Shown: positions 27,301 to 38,065, numbered from the stretch's first letter. The stretch: 64,000 bases of DNA from Annona cherimola (GCA_030490835.1 CM059971.1:37434012-37498011), one strand, 5' to 3'. A program made the numbers and translations. The notes: generated by a model not told the origin, from the letters alone.

Positions 27301-30000
27301 TGTATCTTGTACAAACTGCCCATTACATTTTCTAAGCTTAAAAAAATTGGGTTTCACATAATATTTAGTATTTGATGAATAGTTTAGATTGTTTTTCCTT
27401 GTTGAGTTTGTGGCAGAAGTTGGCAGATTCATGCTTTTGTTTTTCTAAAAGATGAATCATGGCTGTTTTTTTTGTTTTTTGTTATTTTCTTGAAATGGTG
27501 CTTGGAGAAAGTGAGGGATGAAACTTTTATACCAGGGTTTTAGCTGTGATATCAAATTGATATAGAATGGGAAGCGTTTAAAAATAGAAGAAAGAGGAAG
27601 AATTGTTTAAAGGGGAAAAGAAGGAACAAAAGGGGAAAATTTGAGACAAAACACTTTTAACTTCAATTCATTCCAATGTCTGTTAAACATAAGCTAATGC
27701 ATATATGTATAAGAAGATTAAAACCCTAAAACAAATCTTCTTACACATTTCCAATTTCCTTCAGCTTCAATGTATCAATGTATAATTGATAGATCTTCTT
27801 ATGTATTCCATATTTGTTTATGGAAATTTTCAAAGATGTGAAGGTATGTCCTTTTGATTTTTTTGATCGTATAATAAAATCAAAAATTCAATCTTTCGAG
27901 AATTCTAGTTGAAATTTTTTATTAATATATATTCCAATAATATATAATACACGTGAAATTTTTTACCATTTATGGGATTTTGTAAACAAACAACTTTTGG
28001 CTTTACGATGGATCTCCAAAATCATAATCCTTATAAATACTTCCCTTAGATAAATGGCTCTGATACCATTGCTGTCCAAGACAATATCAATAATGGAGCC
28101 AGAGAGAACATCTATAAACCTATACAGATTGACAGCAAAAGAAATGATGAACACTTTTTAGCACATTAATCAACCTGACGTCTCTTCCACCAGCTTGGGA
28201 AAATCTCTGGTGAAGATTGTGAAGTGAAATAACATGCTAATCCAACATCTATGAGAAGCCCCTCAATTTCTATGCAGCACAGAAGTCTCAGAAGCCCCAA
28301 CTGAGTTCTTGATTCAGGATTTCCATTCATTTCAACATCTTGGTGTAGAGGCTTGTAGTGTTTATTGTCATTGAACACATTATTCCAGTCCATACGTAAA
28401 TTCATCTATAGATTTATAGATATCCCTTTGACTCCATTATTAGTATTACCATTAACATGGGGCAAACTCATAACAATTTGCATGTCTCATTAGTATAGTG
28501 CTTAGTATTACCATTCACATGGGGCAAACTCATAACAATTTGCATGTCTCATTAGTATAGTGTTTAGTATTACCATTGACATGGGGCAAACTCATAACAA
28601 TTTGCATGTCTCATTAGTATAGTGTTTACACAGGCTACTTTGCTTTTAAGGTTATGCAATGGAGTGCATGCATCATCAGAGAAATGGAGGTTTCTTGCAT
28701 TTAGACCCTCTTATCTTTGCATATTTGCATTTTGAACTCCAAATTTTGACCATTTTGGATTTTAAACTGACCCATAATGGCATCAAAAACAGTCATTAAT
28801 ACATGTGAAATGATGTCAAGGCTCTCTAATTTTTTTATTTTTTGAAAAAAAAAAAAAAAAAAAACAAATCTGTATTAGAGATAAAGATGTCATTCGAGCC
28901 TCCCAGGACAAAATGGAGAAAGCTTAATAGTAAAGTTTAAAATGCAAATGATTTCTTTTTTCTTTTAAAATATTGGAGGGTATTTACATTATTTTATATG
29001 GATTAACAACAGTTTTTAATGCCGTTACGGGTCAAGATTTAAAATGCAAAAGAACCAAAGTTTCCAAGGTTTAAAATGTAAATGGCCAAACTTCGTGGTT
29101 TATAATACAAATACGTAAAAGGGTTTAAAATGCAGAAAACCTGATAGAAGAAATAGAGAGGAAAAGGATTTGCATTTGTTAAACATAAGGAAGACTGGCA
29201 AAGCTAGCTCTATGACTAGTAATATATCAACAAAGACAGATTGGCATTTTTAAGCCTATATTTTATGGGGTCCCGCTGGTGAAACCTAGGTTTTCACAAA
29301 AAATTCATGGGAACCTCGAGGATTGGATCTACTTTGATGATAAAATTAGAATCCAACTGATCACATTAATTTATTATCGTCTGTTTTATCATGGACCAAA
29401 TAACATCTCAATCAGAATCTTCAACCTTAACTTTCTTAAAAATATGTAATCTCGTATGACTATGAAAAACACTTAGATCTATTCATTGATGCATTAAAAA
29501 TTAGTATTAGTCATCCACACAGGAAGAATATTTGATGGTTTAGATATTGAATTAACAACTTTGAAATTAATATAGATATTAAACAATTTTATTACTTTTT
29601 TGCACTTTTACTAGAGGGGCTGATGGCGCCAATTCGCATATTTGATTTAGATGAAACTTGATTTCCTAGTCAAACAAATGATTCTGCATACAATTGAGTG
29701 CAGTGTATTTCACATCATTTTCAAGATGGAACACAATACCAAGATTCCCACCAGTCTTGGTGGGAACTGGTTTCTTTGAAGTGTAACCGTATTTTATGGC
29801 TGAAACACTTATTTCTTTCTACTTGAATGCATGGTCCCAGTGATTTCCCATATGTAGTTCCCGAATGTGGCTACAAAGGAGGAAAAGCTGCAGTTACACA
29901 TATTGCCAGCCTTGTTGGCTTATCGACTTCTGATCTGGAGTGGCTGATGGGGAGAACTGTCAAGAAACTGTTTCCGAAGTCATGGAATGCTGCTTGCTGA
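9342..30000 (+). CDS. amidohydrolase-family (Amidohydro_2) metal-dependent hydrolase, C-terminal four exons
   Basis: Four exons join in frame: 9342-9439, 9546-9603, 21738-21859 and 29841-30000 (stop TGA 29998-30000), encoding the last 145 residues. Every junction fits: donors GTGAGC, GTATTA, GTAAAT; acceptors ending CAG; codon phases 2, 0 and 2. The product carries the family signatures VIIDHVGFCKPP, LLKLSRFPQVHVKFSALFR, RVMWGSDFPYVVPECGYKGG and a terminal MGRTVKKLFP. The Asp of the SDFP motif is a conserved active-site/metal-site residue at the end of the TIM barrel. Members are usually 300-380 residues, so the N-terminal half (HxH metal motif) is missing; no such exon is seen in 1-9341. The substrate of the plant enzymes is unknown to me. 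The introns measure 106, 12,134 and 7,981 bp; the two large ones are packed with transposons, yet the coding sequence is intact. Confidence 0.88.
9988..10900 (-). mobile_element. possible gypsy LTR fragment in the 12-kb intron
   Basis: It starts TGTCACACCC, a common LTR terminus. It also contains a motif near 10300 (GAGTTTACAACTCAGCAAGC) that, read on the minus strand, resembles the stop-and-start region seen in long gypsy LTRs. No matching right terminus or target duplication was found. The right limit is a guess. Confidence 0.35.
11998..12252 (+). repeat. purine-rich (GA) tract
   Basis: About 250 bp are composed almost entirely of A and G on the + strand, many AAGAAG/GGAGAAG repeats. The opposite strand gives a long Phe/Leu/Ser-rich open frame that is a composition artefact. 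An AAGGCGC-type stretch (about 11708-11815) just upstream may be the end of a further decayed element. Confidence 0.7.
12960..15822 (-). pseudogene. copia (SIRE-like) gag remnant, split by a TIR element
   Basis: Read on the minus strand, the 5' end (about 15770) gives a degraded start resembling SITRTTNFDGINF, a hallmark of SIRE-type copia Gag. After a gap it continues as EHKGTSQVKKSKVNMLMHKY, then a gag core with ...NALKGLGKSNEAKERVKKIL. Next comes a degenerate zinc knuckle (NCQGFGYLKNVC, where a Cys-His knuckle is expected) at about 13370-13450, and a charged tail near 13000-13170. A degenerate primer-binding site (GCTCTTATACC on the + strand, 15812-15822) precedes it. Stops and frameshifts are frequent, and no protease, integrase or RT was found downstream, so this is a dead fragment. 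The TIR element 13956-15453 sits within it. Confidence 0.72.
13956..15453 (+). mobile_element. TIR DNA element with dense ACCGGTT ends, copy 1
   Basis: Its ends are imperfect inverted repeats: CCAGTGTTGTAAGAACCG at the left, and CGG..TTCTGACAACATTGG at the right, which is its complement apart from two changes. A 6-bp direct repeat TTCAGC (13950-13955 and 15454-15459) flanks it. The outer ~140 bp on each side are crowded with ACCGGTT/GAACCGG motifs, probably transposase-binding arrays. No transposase is encoded, so the copy is non-autonomous. About 14130-14700 inside is visibly richer in G and C than the rest and could be captured host sequence. The family assignment (Mutator-like is one possibility) is open, since a 6-bp duplication is short for Mutator. 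Confidence 0.8.
15823..16850 (-). mobile_element. probable LTR of the minus-strand copia remnant
   Basis: It lies directly upstream, in minus orientation, of the primer-binding-site-like sequence and gag. It contains a minus-strand TATA box (TATAAATA, 16309-16316). The outer end was not found; the right limit is approximate. Confidence 0.45.
16309..16316 (-). promoter_or_regulatory. TATA box of the minus-strand LTR
   Basis: On the minus strand the sequence reads CCTATAAATAAGAG, a canonical TATA context. It lies upstream of the primer-binding-site-like motif and gag remnant, in the right order for an LTR promoter. Confidence 0.5.
17586..20408 (+). mobile_element. RTE-type LINE (endonuclease + reverse transcriptase), inactive
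   Basis: A single coding region is scrambled by stops and frameshifts. The apurinic endonuclease comes first (about 17586-18258; motifs VACLQEIRW and GGDLNGHIG, then the RTE-typical YERIHGGF and SSQIDFFL). The reverse transcriptase follows (about 18900-19870; GPDDIPTEAWKY, QFGFMPGKST, LEKAYDRIPRK). The catalytic box reads FVDN (19602-19613), so the second Asp is lost. A conserved tail (RWFGHVKR) follows. The 3' end is TGATGATGATGATGATGATT rather than poly(A), as in the RTE clade. The 5' end is truncated within the endonuclease. It is in sense orientation in the 12-kb amidohydrolase intron. Confidence 0.88.
20409..21737 (+). other. intron sequence before the third visible exon
   Basis: No coding sequence was seen. 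There is a poly(T) tract at about 21166-21197 and a pyrimidine-rich zone to about 21330. Small frames here are low complexity. Confidence 0.6.
22480..22974 (+). mobile_element. 5'-truncated copy of the RTE LINE
   Basis: It matches only the 3' end of the LINE at 17586-20408 (from the ...GILCDC... region through RWFGHVK-like coding remnants) and ends TTATGATGATGATGAT. A 7-bp repeat GTAGTGT at 22473-22479 and 22975-22981 probably marks the target duplication. It lies in the 8-kb amidohydrolase intron, same strand as the gene. 5' truncation is typical of target-primed reverse transcription. Confidence 0.85.
23291..23570 (+). mobile_element. 280-bp Tourist-like MITE, copy A
   Basis: It begins GGGAGTGTTTGGG and ends CAAACACCC. 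Its body shares long stretches with the elements at 38066-38599 and 54338-54617, including ATGTGATAT(A/G)AT and AAAGTTAAAATAGAT. The ends resemble PIF/Harbinger (Tourist) TIRs. No clear target duplication is left at this copy. Confidence 0.75.
23881..27358 (-). mobile_element. solo LTR, 3,478 bp, perfect 5-bp target duplication
   Basis: It starts TGTGGTGCCCC and ends GGGTTTCACA, giving TG...CA. It is flanked on both sides by the same pentamer TAATA (23876-23880 and 27359-27363), the duplication length made by LTR-retrotransposon integrases. Read on the minus strand it holds a TATATAAGG box (about 26022-26031) and the 'GCTTATTGAGTATTAGTACT' segment near 24260 typical of long gypsy LTRs. There is no internal coding region, so it is best read as the product of recombination between two LTRs. 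It lies in the 8-kb amidohydrolase intron, antisense to the gene. Confidence 0.85.
26022..26031 (-). promoter_or_regulatory. TATA box inside the solo LTR
   Basis: Minus-strand TATATAAGG lies within the solo LTR and followed on that strand by a G-rich leader. It would drive transcription antisense to the amidohydrolase gene if active. Confidence 0.4.
28441..28626 (+). repeat. 62-bp unit in three tandem copies
   Basis: Units start at 28441, 28503 and 28565. They differ at only two or three sites: the base after TACCATT is A, C, G in turn, and the unit end reads GTGCT or GTGTT. The near identity implies recent duplication. Confidence 0.95.
28688..29142 (+). mobile_element. long-TIR MITE (~100-bp arms)
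   Basis: The left end AGGTTTCTTGCATTTAGACCC... and the right end ...GGGTTTAAAATGCAGAAAACCT are complementary over roughly 100 bp with scattered mismatches, including GACCCATAATGGCAT opposite ATGCCGTTACGGGTC. The middle holds a poly(A) run (28846-28864). No coding capacity. The arms would form a hairpin in RNA. No target duplication was identified. Confidence 0.7.
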
Positions 30001-32279
30001 ACCCATAACTGATGAATGGTGAGAATACAAACTCAGTGTTGTGGTGTTTTCTAGATGTTTCTGTTGTTGAATCAGTCATACTCTATTCTTTTATTCACTA
30101 AATTTTGTCATAGACAGATCACCTCCTCTTATTGATATGAAGAATATATGTACGGGCGATGAAATCAGCATGTTTGGACTGTGACGCTTATCATTATATT
30201 TTATCGACGTGTGTACAAATTTCCTGTACGAAGTTGAATATGTCCTTTGGTTATGTTTGAGATCTGCTGATGGAAGTCTTTTTTGCCTAATTGCAGAAAA
30301 TGTAAAATATCACAACAGTTTAATTGATCCACAACCAATCTTAGATCCCATTACTCATTGATGGTGTACAAAGAACCCTTAACCCATGAAAGGACCTAGC
30401 TGTATGGATTGCCTAGCCATTGATAAGTTTTCTTCTTTATTGATTTATTTAAGGATCAAAGCACCACTGTTAATACCATGAAAATTGAATTAACGATAAA
30501 AGAAATCTAAGAGGGTATACCTGCTAGACAGTCTATTCGAGATGTGTAAAGAGAGAATTAACAGGGTATTTTACTCAAAACTGCTAAGGTTTTCATTTTC
30601 TAGAGAATTCGAAGCAAGCGATGACAGACTTCAACGACAGGCACCACTCCTATTCAAATTGGACAGTTGTCTATATTATCCAGATCAATTGGTGGGGGGG
30701 TGGGGGTGGTCCTTGTCTGGCCCTAAAAAATGTAGGCCAAAAAAGACCACAAAATAATAAAAAATAATAATATAAAAATAAATAAAATAATAAAAGATAA
30801 CATAAAATATTAAAGAATAAAATAAATCTCCTTGACAATACAGGGGTCTGTAGATGCCCCTCTTTGGTTGAGACTGTTTGAGGCGAAAGTCTAATATTTG
30901 AGATACCTCATATTTGAGTGATATTTGAGATACCTCATATTTGAGTTAATTGAATTCATGTATGCATTCCCTTCATAAAAAGTATGATATATTATGCCAT
31001 AAATCTCAAAGTATCTTAATTCCTTATTTTGGTTATCACCACATTCCTTTGTTGAGAAGACCCAACACTATCAACCAACTACCCTACTTCACTTAGAATG
31101 CCTTACAAGCTTGAAGGAAATGGTAATCTTATGTCTCAATAAATAAAAAATGGCGTAGTAAGTTATGCAAATTAATTAAAAAAAATGGTCTGGTTGACAC
31201 TGTAAGTTTAAACTGACTCAAAAAAAGTTAGATAACTATCAAATCTCAAATTCCATCTTAACTTCTTTCCTTTGCTTTTTATTTTTCGCTTTTTTTCAAT
31301 TTTTTGTCTCTTATTTTTTACTTTTTCTCTTATTTTTTTGCCATTTCTTTCTTTTGGTGTATTTTTTCGAAATTCCTATTGAGAGAGGGATTTTGTTTCT
31401 CATTTTGCTTTTAGGTTATAGAACTTGAAATATTCCTTTCTTTACTTCAATGATGCAATGCTTTGTCATTCGGCATGATTGATTGGTCACCAAAGCATGC
31501 TATGATAAACCAGCATCTGTCATATGATGCCGAAAATAGGAAAAAAAATTTGTGCATTCGTGTCAACATGGTAAAATTTTAAATGTTGCACAGTGAAAAT
31601 TTCTAATAGAATTTTGGTAGTCTGACCCATAATATTGAGGCCTGCACCTAAATACAACCATACTCACCATAAGAAAAAAGGAAATTTTAATTAAGAGAAT
31701 ACCTACAACAATACCACAGATAATAAAGGGCCCCCCCAAAGTAAAATTCTAACATACATCATGTTCACAATATATATATATATGTACAACACATGCAAAT
31801 CTCCACCTTTGTAATAGCTTGGGTGTAAGCAATAGGGAGTATAAGCGGTGATGCAGGTAATGTGGCTTGAGAGGCCACATTACAATAGAATTTTAAAACC
31901 AAAGGTTAAATATGTGAAATTGTCTTAGTTGAGGTGAATATGAAGATTTCAGTTAGTGAGAACTGGAAAGTTGAATTTTGATAAATAGCTTGGTAGAAGC
32001 CTAGGATGGATCGCTACATGTTTCTAAGATGATTTTAGGTATGTGGGAGCAGTTGGATTGATTATATTCTGAGCATTTGAGATTTAACTCGTATATGTAG
32101 ATCTTGAACTAGCAATGAGACTATTTTGGAGATAACATGACTTGAGATGTGTGTAGGCATGAGTGAGGTGCTAGCATGTTTGAAACAAGTTTAATCGGCC
32201 ATTAGTGAAATTGGAATGGAAGATTTGATGAATTGAAGAAAAAGGCTAATGCGGGACATAAAGATATTTTCATTAATTG
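30001..32279. other. amidohydrolase 3' flank and intergenic sequence
   Basis: The first few hundred bases should be 3' UTR of the amidohydrolase gene; no poly(A) signal could be chosen with confidence. The rest has no recognisable gene. A short direct repeat (ATATTTGAGATACCTCAT, twice) lies at about 30893-30945, and a small G-rich run at about 30692-30708. Confidence 0.5.
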
Positions 32280-32577
32280 GAGTTTAGATCATCTCAAGAT
32301 GTTTTCTATTTGGGATTTATTAGAATATTTAGAAGATATTAGAAGATCTCCTAGAATATCTTAGAATCTCTTTAAAATAATTTTTTCTATTTTAAGTTTA
32401 CTTATTCTAGAAGTTTACTTAAAATATGTAATTTTTGTTTATAGAAGATCACTTCTTTTTTTTAATAAAGGTTGCTAAAATAATTTGGCATGTTTACCTA
32501 TATGTGCAGCCTTATAAGCTCTAAGGAGCATTAGTTTGAGAATTGTAAAAGGTGTTTTCTCTTGTTTTTCCTCCTAC

Positions 32578-32610
<33 letters not shown>

Positions 32611-32698
32611 GATATTTCCCCTTGTTCTTCTATTCTTTCTATCTTCTTTCTTTTCTTCTCATCTCTCTAAAGATTCCTTCCTCTTTACCAATCTTACA
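32280..32698 (+). mobile_element. chromovirus-family LTR, degraded, with primer-binding site
   Basis: It is related to the LTR at 2996-3475: GAAGATATTAGAAGAT, CTTAGAATCT, then GTAAGCTCTAA-like and GAATTGTAAAAGGTG segments, a pyrimidine-rich leader and a TTACA end. A long T run (about 32583-32610) interrupts it. The match to a primer-binding site immediately after its end identifies it as a 5' LTR. The left limit is approximate. Confidence 0.65.
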
Positions 32699-32703
32699 AT
32701 CAT

Positions 32704-32716
32704 TGGTATCAAAGCC
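32704..32716 (+). other. tRNA primer-binding site (initiator-Met type)
   Basis: TGGTATCAAAGCC follows the LTR end by five bases. It differs by one base from the usual plant LTR-retrotransposon site complementary to the 3' end of initiator tRNA-Met. Confidence 0.7.
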
Positions 32717-33469
32717 AAACTTGATACTACTTTTTACTGCTTTCCGCAAATTTCTGTTGTTATTTGCTACTGTCCATCCAATTTGTTACTGTTTGATGCC
32801 ACTTGCTGCTTTCCATTATGGCAACTTCTTGTCCGTCACAAAGAAACTGCTGAGAAGTTGAAATCGCTTACGATTCTTGACCACTAAAATACACCACTTG
32901 AACTTACATCCAATTTGCTTCTTGCTCAACTTGGTAAGCTTGGACCTCAACAGGTACATTTTCTCTAGTTGAAAGTAATTTAATTCATATTTATTTCCAA
33001 TCAAGTTCATTGCTTTTAGACCCAAAAATAATAATAATAATAATAATAATAATAATCATCATCTTAGTAGTAAATCTTCTCTATATTAGCATAAGTTGAG
33101 TCTTGAGTAACCACGCCTACTAATGTTAAATTGAATGTTGAACTTGAAGCTTTATCAAGTTCCATTGACAATTGATTTGTAGCTTTGACAACTATTTGTG
33201 ATACCTTCAAAGCAAGAAGATTTTTAAAAATAAACTACTACTGCCATTTAGTCTCCTATTTCCTCATTAAATAGACTAACTAAAAGTATTGGACAACATC
33301 CTATGACATAATTCAAGAGTAAATTCTCAAGAATCTTATGTGGGGCAAACATTTCAAAATGGTCAACCACGCAATGCTCATGCTTCTAGTAGCTTTCCTA
33401 TCATAACTAGCCTTCTCCCAAACCCAAACATTCATGGTAGATGTCATCAAAATTAAGATCATTCTATTC
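32717..33469 (+). mobile_element. leader/gag-side remnant of the same element
   Basis: After the primer-binding site comes the untranslated leader and perhaps the first gag bases, but no frame is conserved. An (ATA)n microsatellite occupies 33028-33056. Confidence 0.4.
33028..33056 (+). repeat. (AAT)n microsatellite
   Basis: About nine uninterrupted ATA/AAT triplets. Confidence 0.95.
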
Positions 33470-33712
33470 TTAAAGATAACTTTTTTACATAAATGTTGCT
33501 AGAATAATGTAGGATGTTTACGTATATATACAACCTTGTAAGCTCTAAGAAGCATCCGTTTGAGAATTATAAAAAGTGATTCTCTAGTTTTCCCTCCTCT
33601 TTTTCTTATCTGTCCTCTTATTCATCTACTCTTTTTATTTTTTTTTCTTCTTTTCTCGTCTCTCTAGAAGTTTCGTCCTCTTTCTTCTATCTTCCTCTTT
33701 ACCCATCCTACA
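33470..33712 (+). mobile_element. partial LTR of the same chromovirus family
   Basis: It shares GTAAGCTCTAAGAAGCAT, GAATTATAAAAAGTG and the ending CTCTTTACCCATCCTACA with the LTR at 2996-3475 and the one at 32280-32698. Together with those it may be the two LTR remnants of one decayed copy. Confidence 0.65.
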
Positions 33713-36699
33713 TGGAGGGTCCAATTGTGGAATTTAGACAAAAAAGAACTAAGATAGTGAAAATGTCTAGGAATCATAAATTGGAGCATGAATTGCATGA
33801 GAGTAATTTTTATCATGATTATAATATGTCTGTGAAAATTTGGAATGAGTTTGATACTAATTTTGAAAATTGAGTCATTTGGGACTAATTGTAGAAATTT
33901 AGTAAAAAAATGAATAATGAGGGGAATTTTGGAAATGACGTGGAACTTGATGATTTTTGGCATGGATGAGATATTAATCATGAATGGGATGTGTGAGAAG
34001 TGATTTTAAGAAGGATGGAAGTGTTAGGTGTGATTTGAGTCAATAGAAGTTATAAAGACAACAATTAAAGAGATGAATTGATGAGTCAAATTTTATCTAA
34101 GCCATATTTTAATCAAATAAATGTCTTGAATGTGATATTGGGGTGATAAGTGAGGTGTGAAGATGATCATTTGGGTGTTGGATAGTTATATGGAGGGTAT
34201 AGCCGTTATGACAATAACTAGGTAAACTGTTAAAAGGAAATCTGCATTTGTGATTAATCTTGGTTCAGACAAGTAGATTTCAATATTAAATAGATGAAAG
34301 AAATTAGGAATAGATATTTAGAAGGTAGATTAGGTGGAAAAGTCTACAATGTAACTAGACTTGAAAATTCTTTAGGTCCCATTTACTGAAAATTCAAAAA
34401 ATAATAAAAAAAATTAAGGGTAGCAATATATCACATCCTAGGATTTGTCTCTCTCTTTTAATTTAATAGGGGTTTTGAACCCCATTTTATTCATGTTCTT
34501 CTCCTTTCTTCTTTATTTTGTCCCCTGCAATTTTTTCCACTCAAACTCTCTTAGAAACCCCTTATAATTCATTAATTTAGTAATTTAGTAATTTAGTATC
34601 AAAGAAGCTTGGAGAGATGGAAGTTGGATTGGAGAATTGAAGGATTTTTGGAAAAATAATTGATTGAGATTAGTTGGTTTCCTTCTAAAATAAATTATGG
34701 ATTTGATTTGAAAGCATGTTGTTTTGGTGTTCTTCATGGGTGTTATGGTTGTATTGCTTGATTTTGGGGAGATTAGAGTCATTTGGAGAAGTTCAAGATG
34801 TTGTGATTTAGGGATTTGATAGAAATCCATGAAATTGGTGATCTGGGAGTGATGGTCTATGATAATGGAAACTGTTTCAATGCAGCAGGATGCATTGAAA
34901 ATAGCCCATTTTAAAAAAAAAAAATTTGAAACTCTTTTTACACAAATGCTAGTCTAGGTGTATTTAACATGTGTATCAATTTTTACCATTTTTGAAGATT
35001 TTTAGATTTTTTTGGTTTTTTAAAAATCAATGGCATTTTTTAGTAATTTAATACACTTACATTAACAGTTTCATGACAAAATTTTCAAAAAATAAATGGG
35101 TTTTGTAGTGGGGTGCATTGAAATTTCAATTCACCTTGCTGCATTGAATCAGACAACTGGCATAAAATTTATAAGGTTTCTAAATGTTGCCTATGATGTA
35201 TTTGATGAAATGCCTAAACAAAGCTTAATGAATGGAAACTATAAACATATAGGTATGGAATCTTGATAATGTGAATGATTTGTTTCACATGCTTGAGATA
35301 ATGTATTATATGGAAAAGGGTTCATGATGGTTTATATGAAGTGTATAAGTTGAAATTTGAAATTAATGTTGAGACTTGGTTATTTGAAGTTTGTTGTTAG
35401 AGTTGTGTAACTCTTGTGTTAAGAACGAAACGGAGGCTTAATGAATGGGAGCCATCAACCATGTATAGATACGTATATAGAATTTTGATGATGTGAATAA
35501 TTTGTTGCACATGCTTTGAAGCATGTGAGATTGTGTATCATGTGAAATAAGATTTATCATAGCTTGACATGTATGAAGTGTATTATTTGAAATTAACGTT
35601 GGAACTTGATTGCTTGATGTTAAATTTGTATGAGCATTGTGTTTAGAAGGAAATGGAGGCTTGGAAAGGATTTATGTTTTGAGGCTAAATGGGTCAACTT
35701 ACACTAACATGGTCTCTCTATTTAGACGGTTTCCTGTTGATTTGGATTTTGGGTTTTTTTATATCATATATTGATTTTGACAATTTCAGACTATGGCCTT
35801 TTGGACATATTTTAGCTTAGTTTCACAGAATGCATGGGTTATTCATGATTTTGTCATATGTAGCATATGGCGTAATTGATGCATATACATTTTTTGCATA
35901 AGGTCATAGCCCTTCATTGATACGAAGATAACTATTCATATCTCTAGATTGACATGATAATAGGGTTATTCTTGGCTCTTGATTTACATGAGAATACAAT
36001 TATTCACGGTTCTTGATTGATATGTGGATAGAATTGTATAGCCCAGTTGCATGTGTTTTTGTGGCATGATATGAAAGAGTTGTTTAGGCTGGTAAGAGCT
36101 CGGATTTATGCAGTGGCATGACATATATAATGGATTTAGCACAGACTTATGTTATTTTCACTAACCACACTTACCGAGTTTGCTGAGACACGTTTGTTAT
36201 CAATGTTTTTAGCAGGATTGATTTTGAAAGTACCTGGCTGTTGAGCTGGGTCAGGTGGATTTTGCTGGTATAAGTTATGTTAGTTTAAATTGTTATCATT
36301 TGCTATTGTTGTATGTGTGAGAAGATATATACTTGTATATGTATTATACTCGAATGATGAGATGTATATGTTATAATAGGTTGATTTTTCATGTATAAGT
36401 TGGTGAAGCTCTATTTTTGTAAGTGCGATGTGTGAATGTATAATTTACTCGCACTATAAGTCGAATCTTATCTTCAATGTATTGTTGATGATGACGAGTT
36501 GTAGTTTGAAATAACGTGACCTTAGTTTGTTTCCTTGTCATATAATGAAAGGACATGCTAGTTGTAGATATCTAGGTTTTTATGTGTTTTCATTAAAAGT
36601 AAATCTTTACCTCTTAAATTTTGTAGATTTTGGACAGTTGGTAGTGGATTTCCTCTGTAGAGATTGCTGGTCAAAGGCTTGAGCCGGCAGGGCACTATA
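33713..36699 (+). mobile_element. probable long gypsy LTR or its remnant
   Basis: No coding region. A segment near 36150-36235 (ACTTACCGAGTTTGCTGAGA ...) and the end GGGCACTATA mirror the structure of long plant gypsy LTRs; the end resembles, reversed, the TGTGGTGCCC end of the solo LTR at 23881. An internal partial duplication (about 35220-35300 vs 35460-35530) is present. No target duplication was found, so the limits and nature are uncertain. Confidence 0.4.
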
Positions 36700-36849
36700 A
36701 CCTCAAAATAAATTTACATGCCAATGAAAATTTTCCAAAATACACCAAAAATGCATGTGAGAGAATTAAATGTACTTCTTTTACTTCATTGCATAAATTC
36801 TCACACATCAACTCTAGTCTAATAAGATGCTTATGAGGGTCGTCGATAT

Positions 36850-37943
36850 TAGGGGTGCAACTTGGTACCGGGTCGGTCCGAACCCGCCCGCCCGACCCGG
36901 TACCAAAACCAAAAATGGGTTTTATTTTTAAGATTTTTTCCAAAATAGACCCGGTTTCAACCCGACCCGTAGAAACCCGAAACCAAACCTGGGTTCGCAC
37001 CAACCCAGTACCAAAACCCGACCCGGTCCGAACCCGGTGTAATTTATATATAATTTTTTCATAAATTATACATGTTTTTAAGTTTTTTGGAAACTTTGGA
37101 GGCATAAATTCATTTGAATTTTGAATTTGTTTAAAAGTAGATGTAAACTTATTTAAACTTGATATTTGTTTATATTGTCATTTTAAATTTGGATTGCACT
37201 TAAATTAGATTGGAATGTTGAACCATTATTCTTAGTGTATTTAGATTTAGTTGTTTTGAATAACTGTTATGTGGATTATGTTTAAATTTGAATTGACATG
37301 ATAAATTTATTTCATATTATACTTTCTGTTAGTATGAGAAATTTATTAGTTTGAATTTCAGATTATAATATAAATTTTATTTATATTTTAAGTTTATTGG
37401 TATGACAAGTGGTCATTTTTTATTTGAGCAATTTGTATGATAAATATTCAGTTTGAATTCAATTTCAGCAATTTGTATGATAGTGTTTAGTTTCAACTAC
37501 AATAGTTGGTATAATATGTTCATTTTTTATTTGCTACATTTGAGTCATTTCCATTAGCTATTAAATAGAAATGACCAACTAGTCATAAAAATAACTAATT
37601 TATCATTTATTTGTGTCTATAGGGTGCTGAAAAATTGCTTACAGAGTTCATTCAAAGAATATTGCAAAATTTAGCATGATATTGCAAAATTCTTTGAAAG
37701 GATGTTGTGGAATTCAGTGTGAGGCTTGACTTTATAAACACAAGTATATATATTCCAATAATTTTCTTTTAGATTACAATTAAATTTGGAAAAAAAAAAC
37801 AGTTTATTGGTAACCCGAATTCTAACCTGAAACCAAACCAAAACCAATGCGAACCCGGTCCTAACCCGGTCCGAACCCGGATTCAATTCTTAGGGTTTGG
37901 GTTCACTCCAACCCGATATAACCCGACCCGAGTTGCACCCCTA
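36850..37943 (+). mobile_element. non-autonomous hAT-like DNA transposon
   Basis: The ends are an exact 13-bp inverted repeat (TAGGGGTGCAACT at the left, its complement at the right). They are flanked by the perfect 8-bp duplication GTCGATAT (36842-36849 and 37944-37951). An 8-bp duplication and TAGGGGTG ends are typical of hAT elements. The outer ~180 bp on the left and ~130 bp on the right are densely packed with CCCGACCC/GAACCCGG motifs, while the middle (about 37040-37790) is AT-rich. No transposase is present. Confidence 0.9.
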
Positions 37944-38065
37944 GTCGATATACTTTACACTCGTATTCATCAACTTTTCATTTAAAATTGATAAAATAAA
38001 CAAAATGAACTTGGGAAGTTCACTTAGGTATAAGCAAATAAGTTCATTGATTTTCAAAACAGTAC

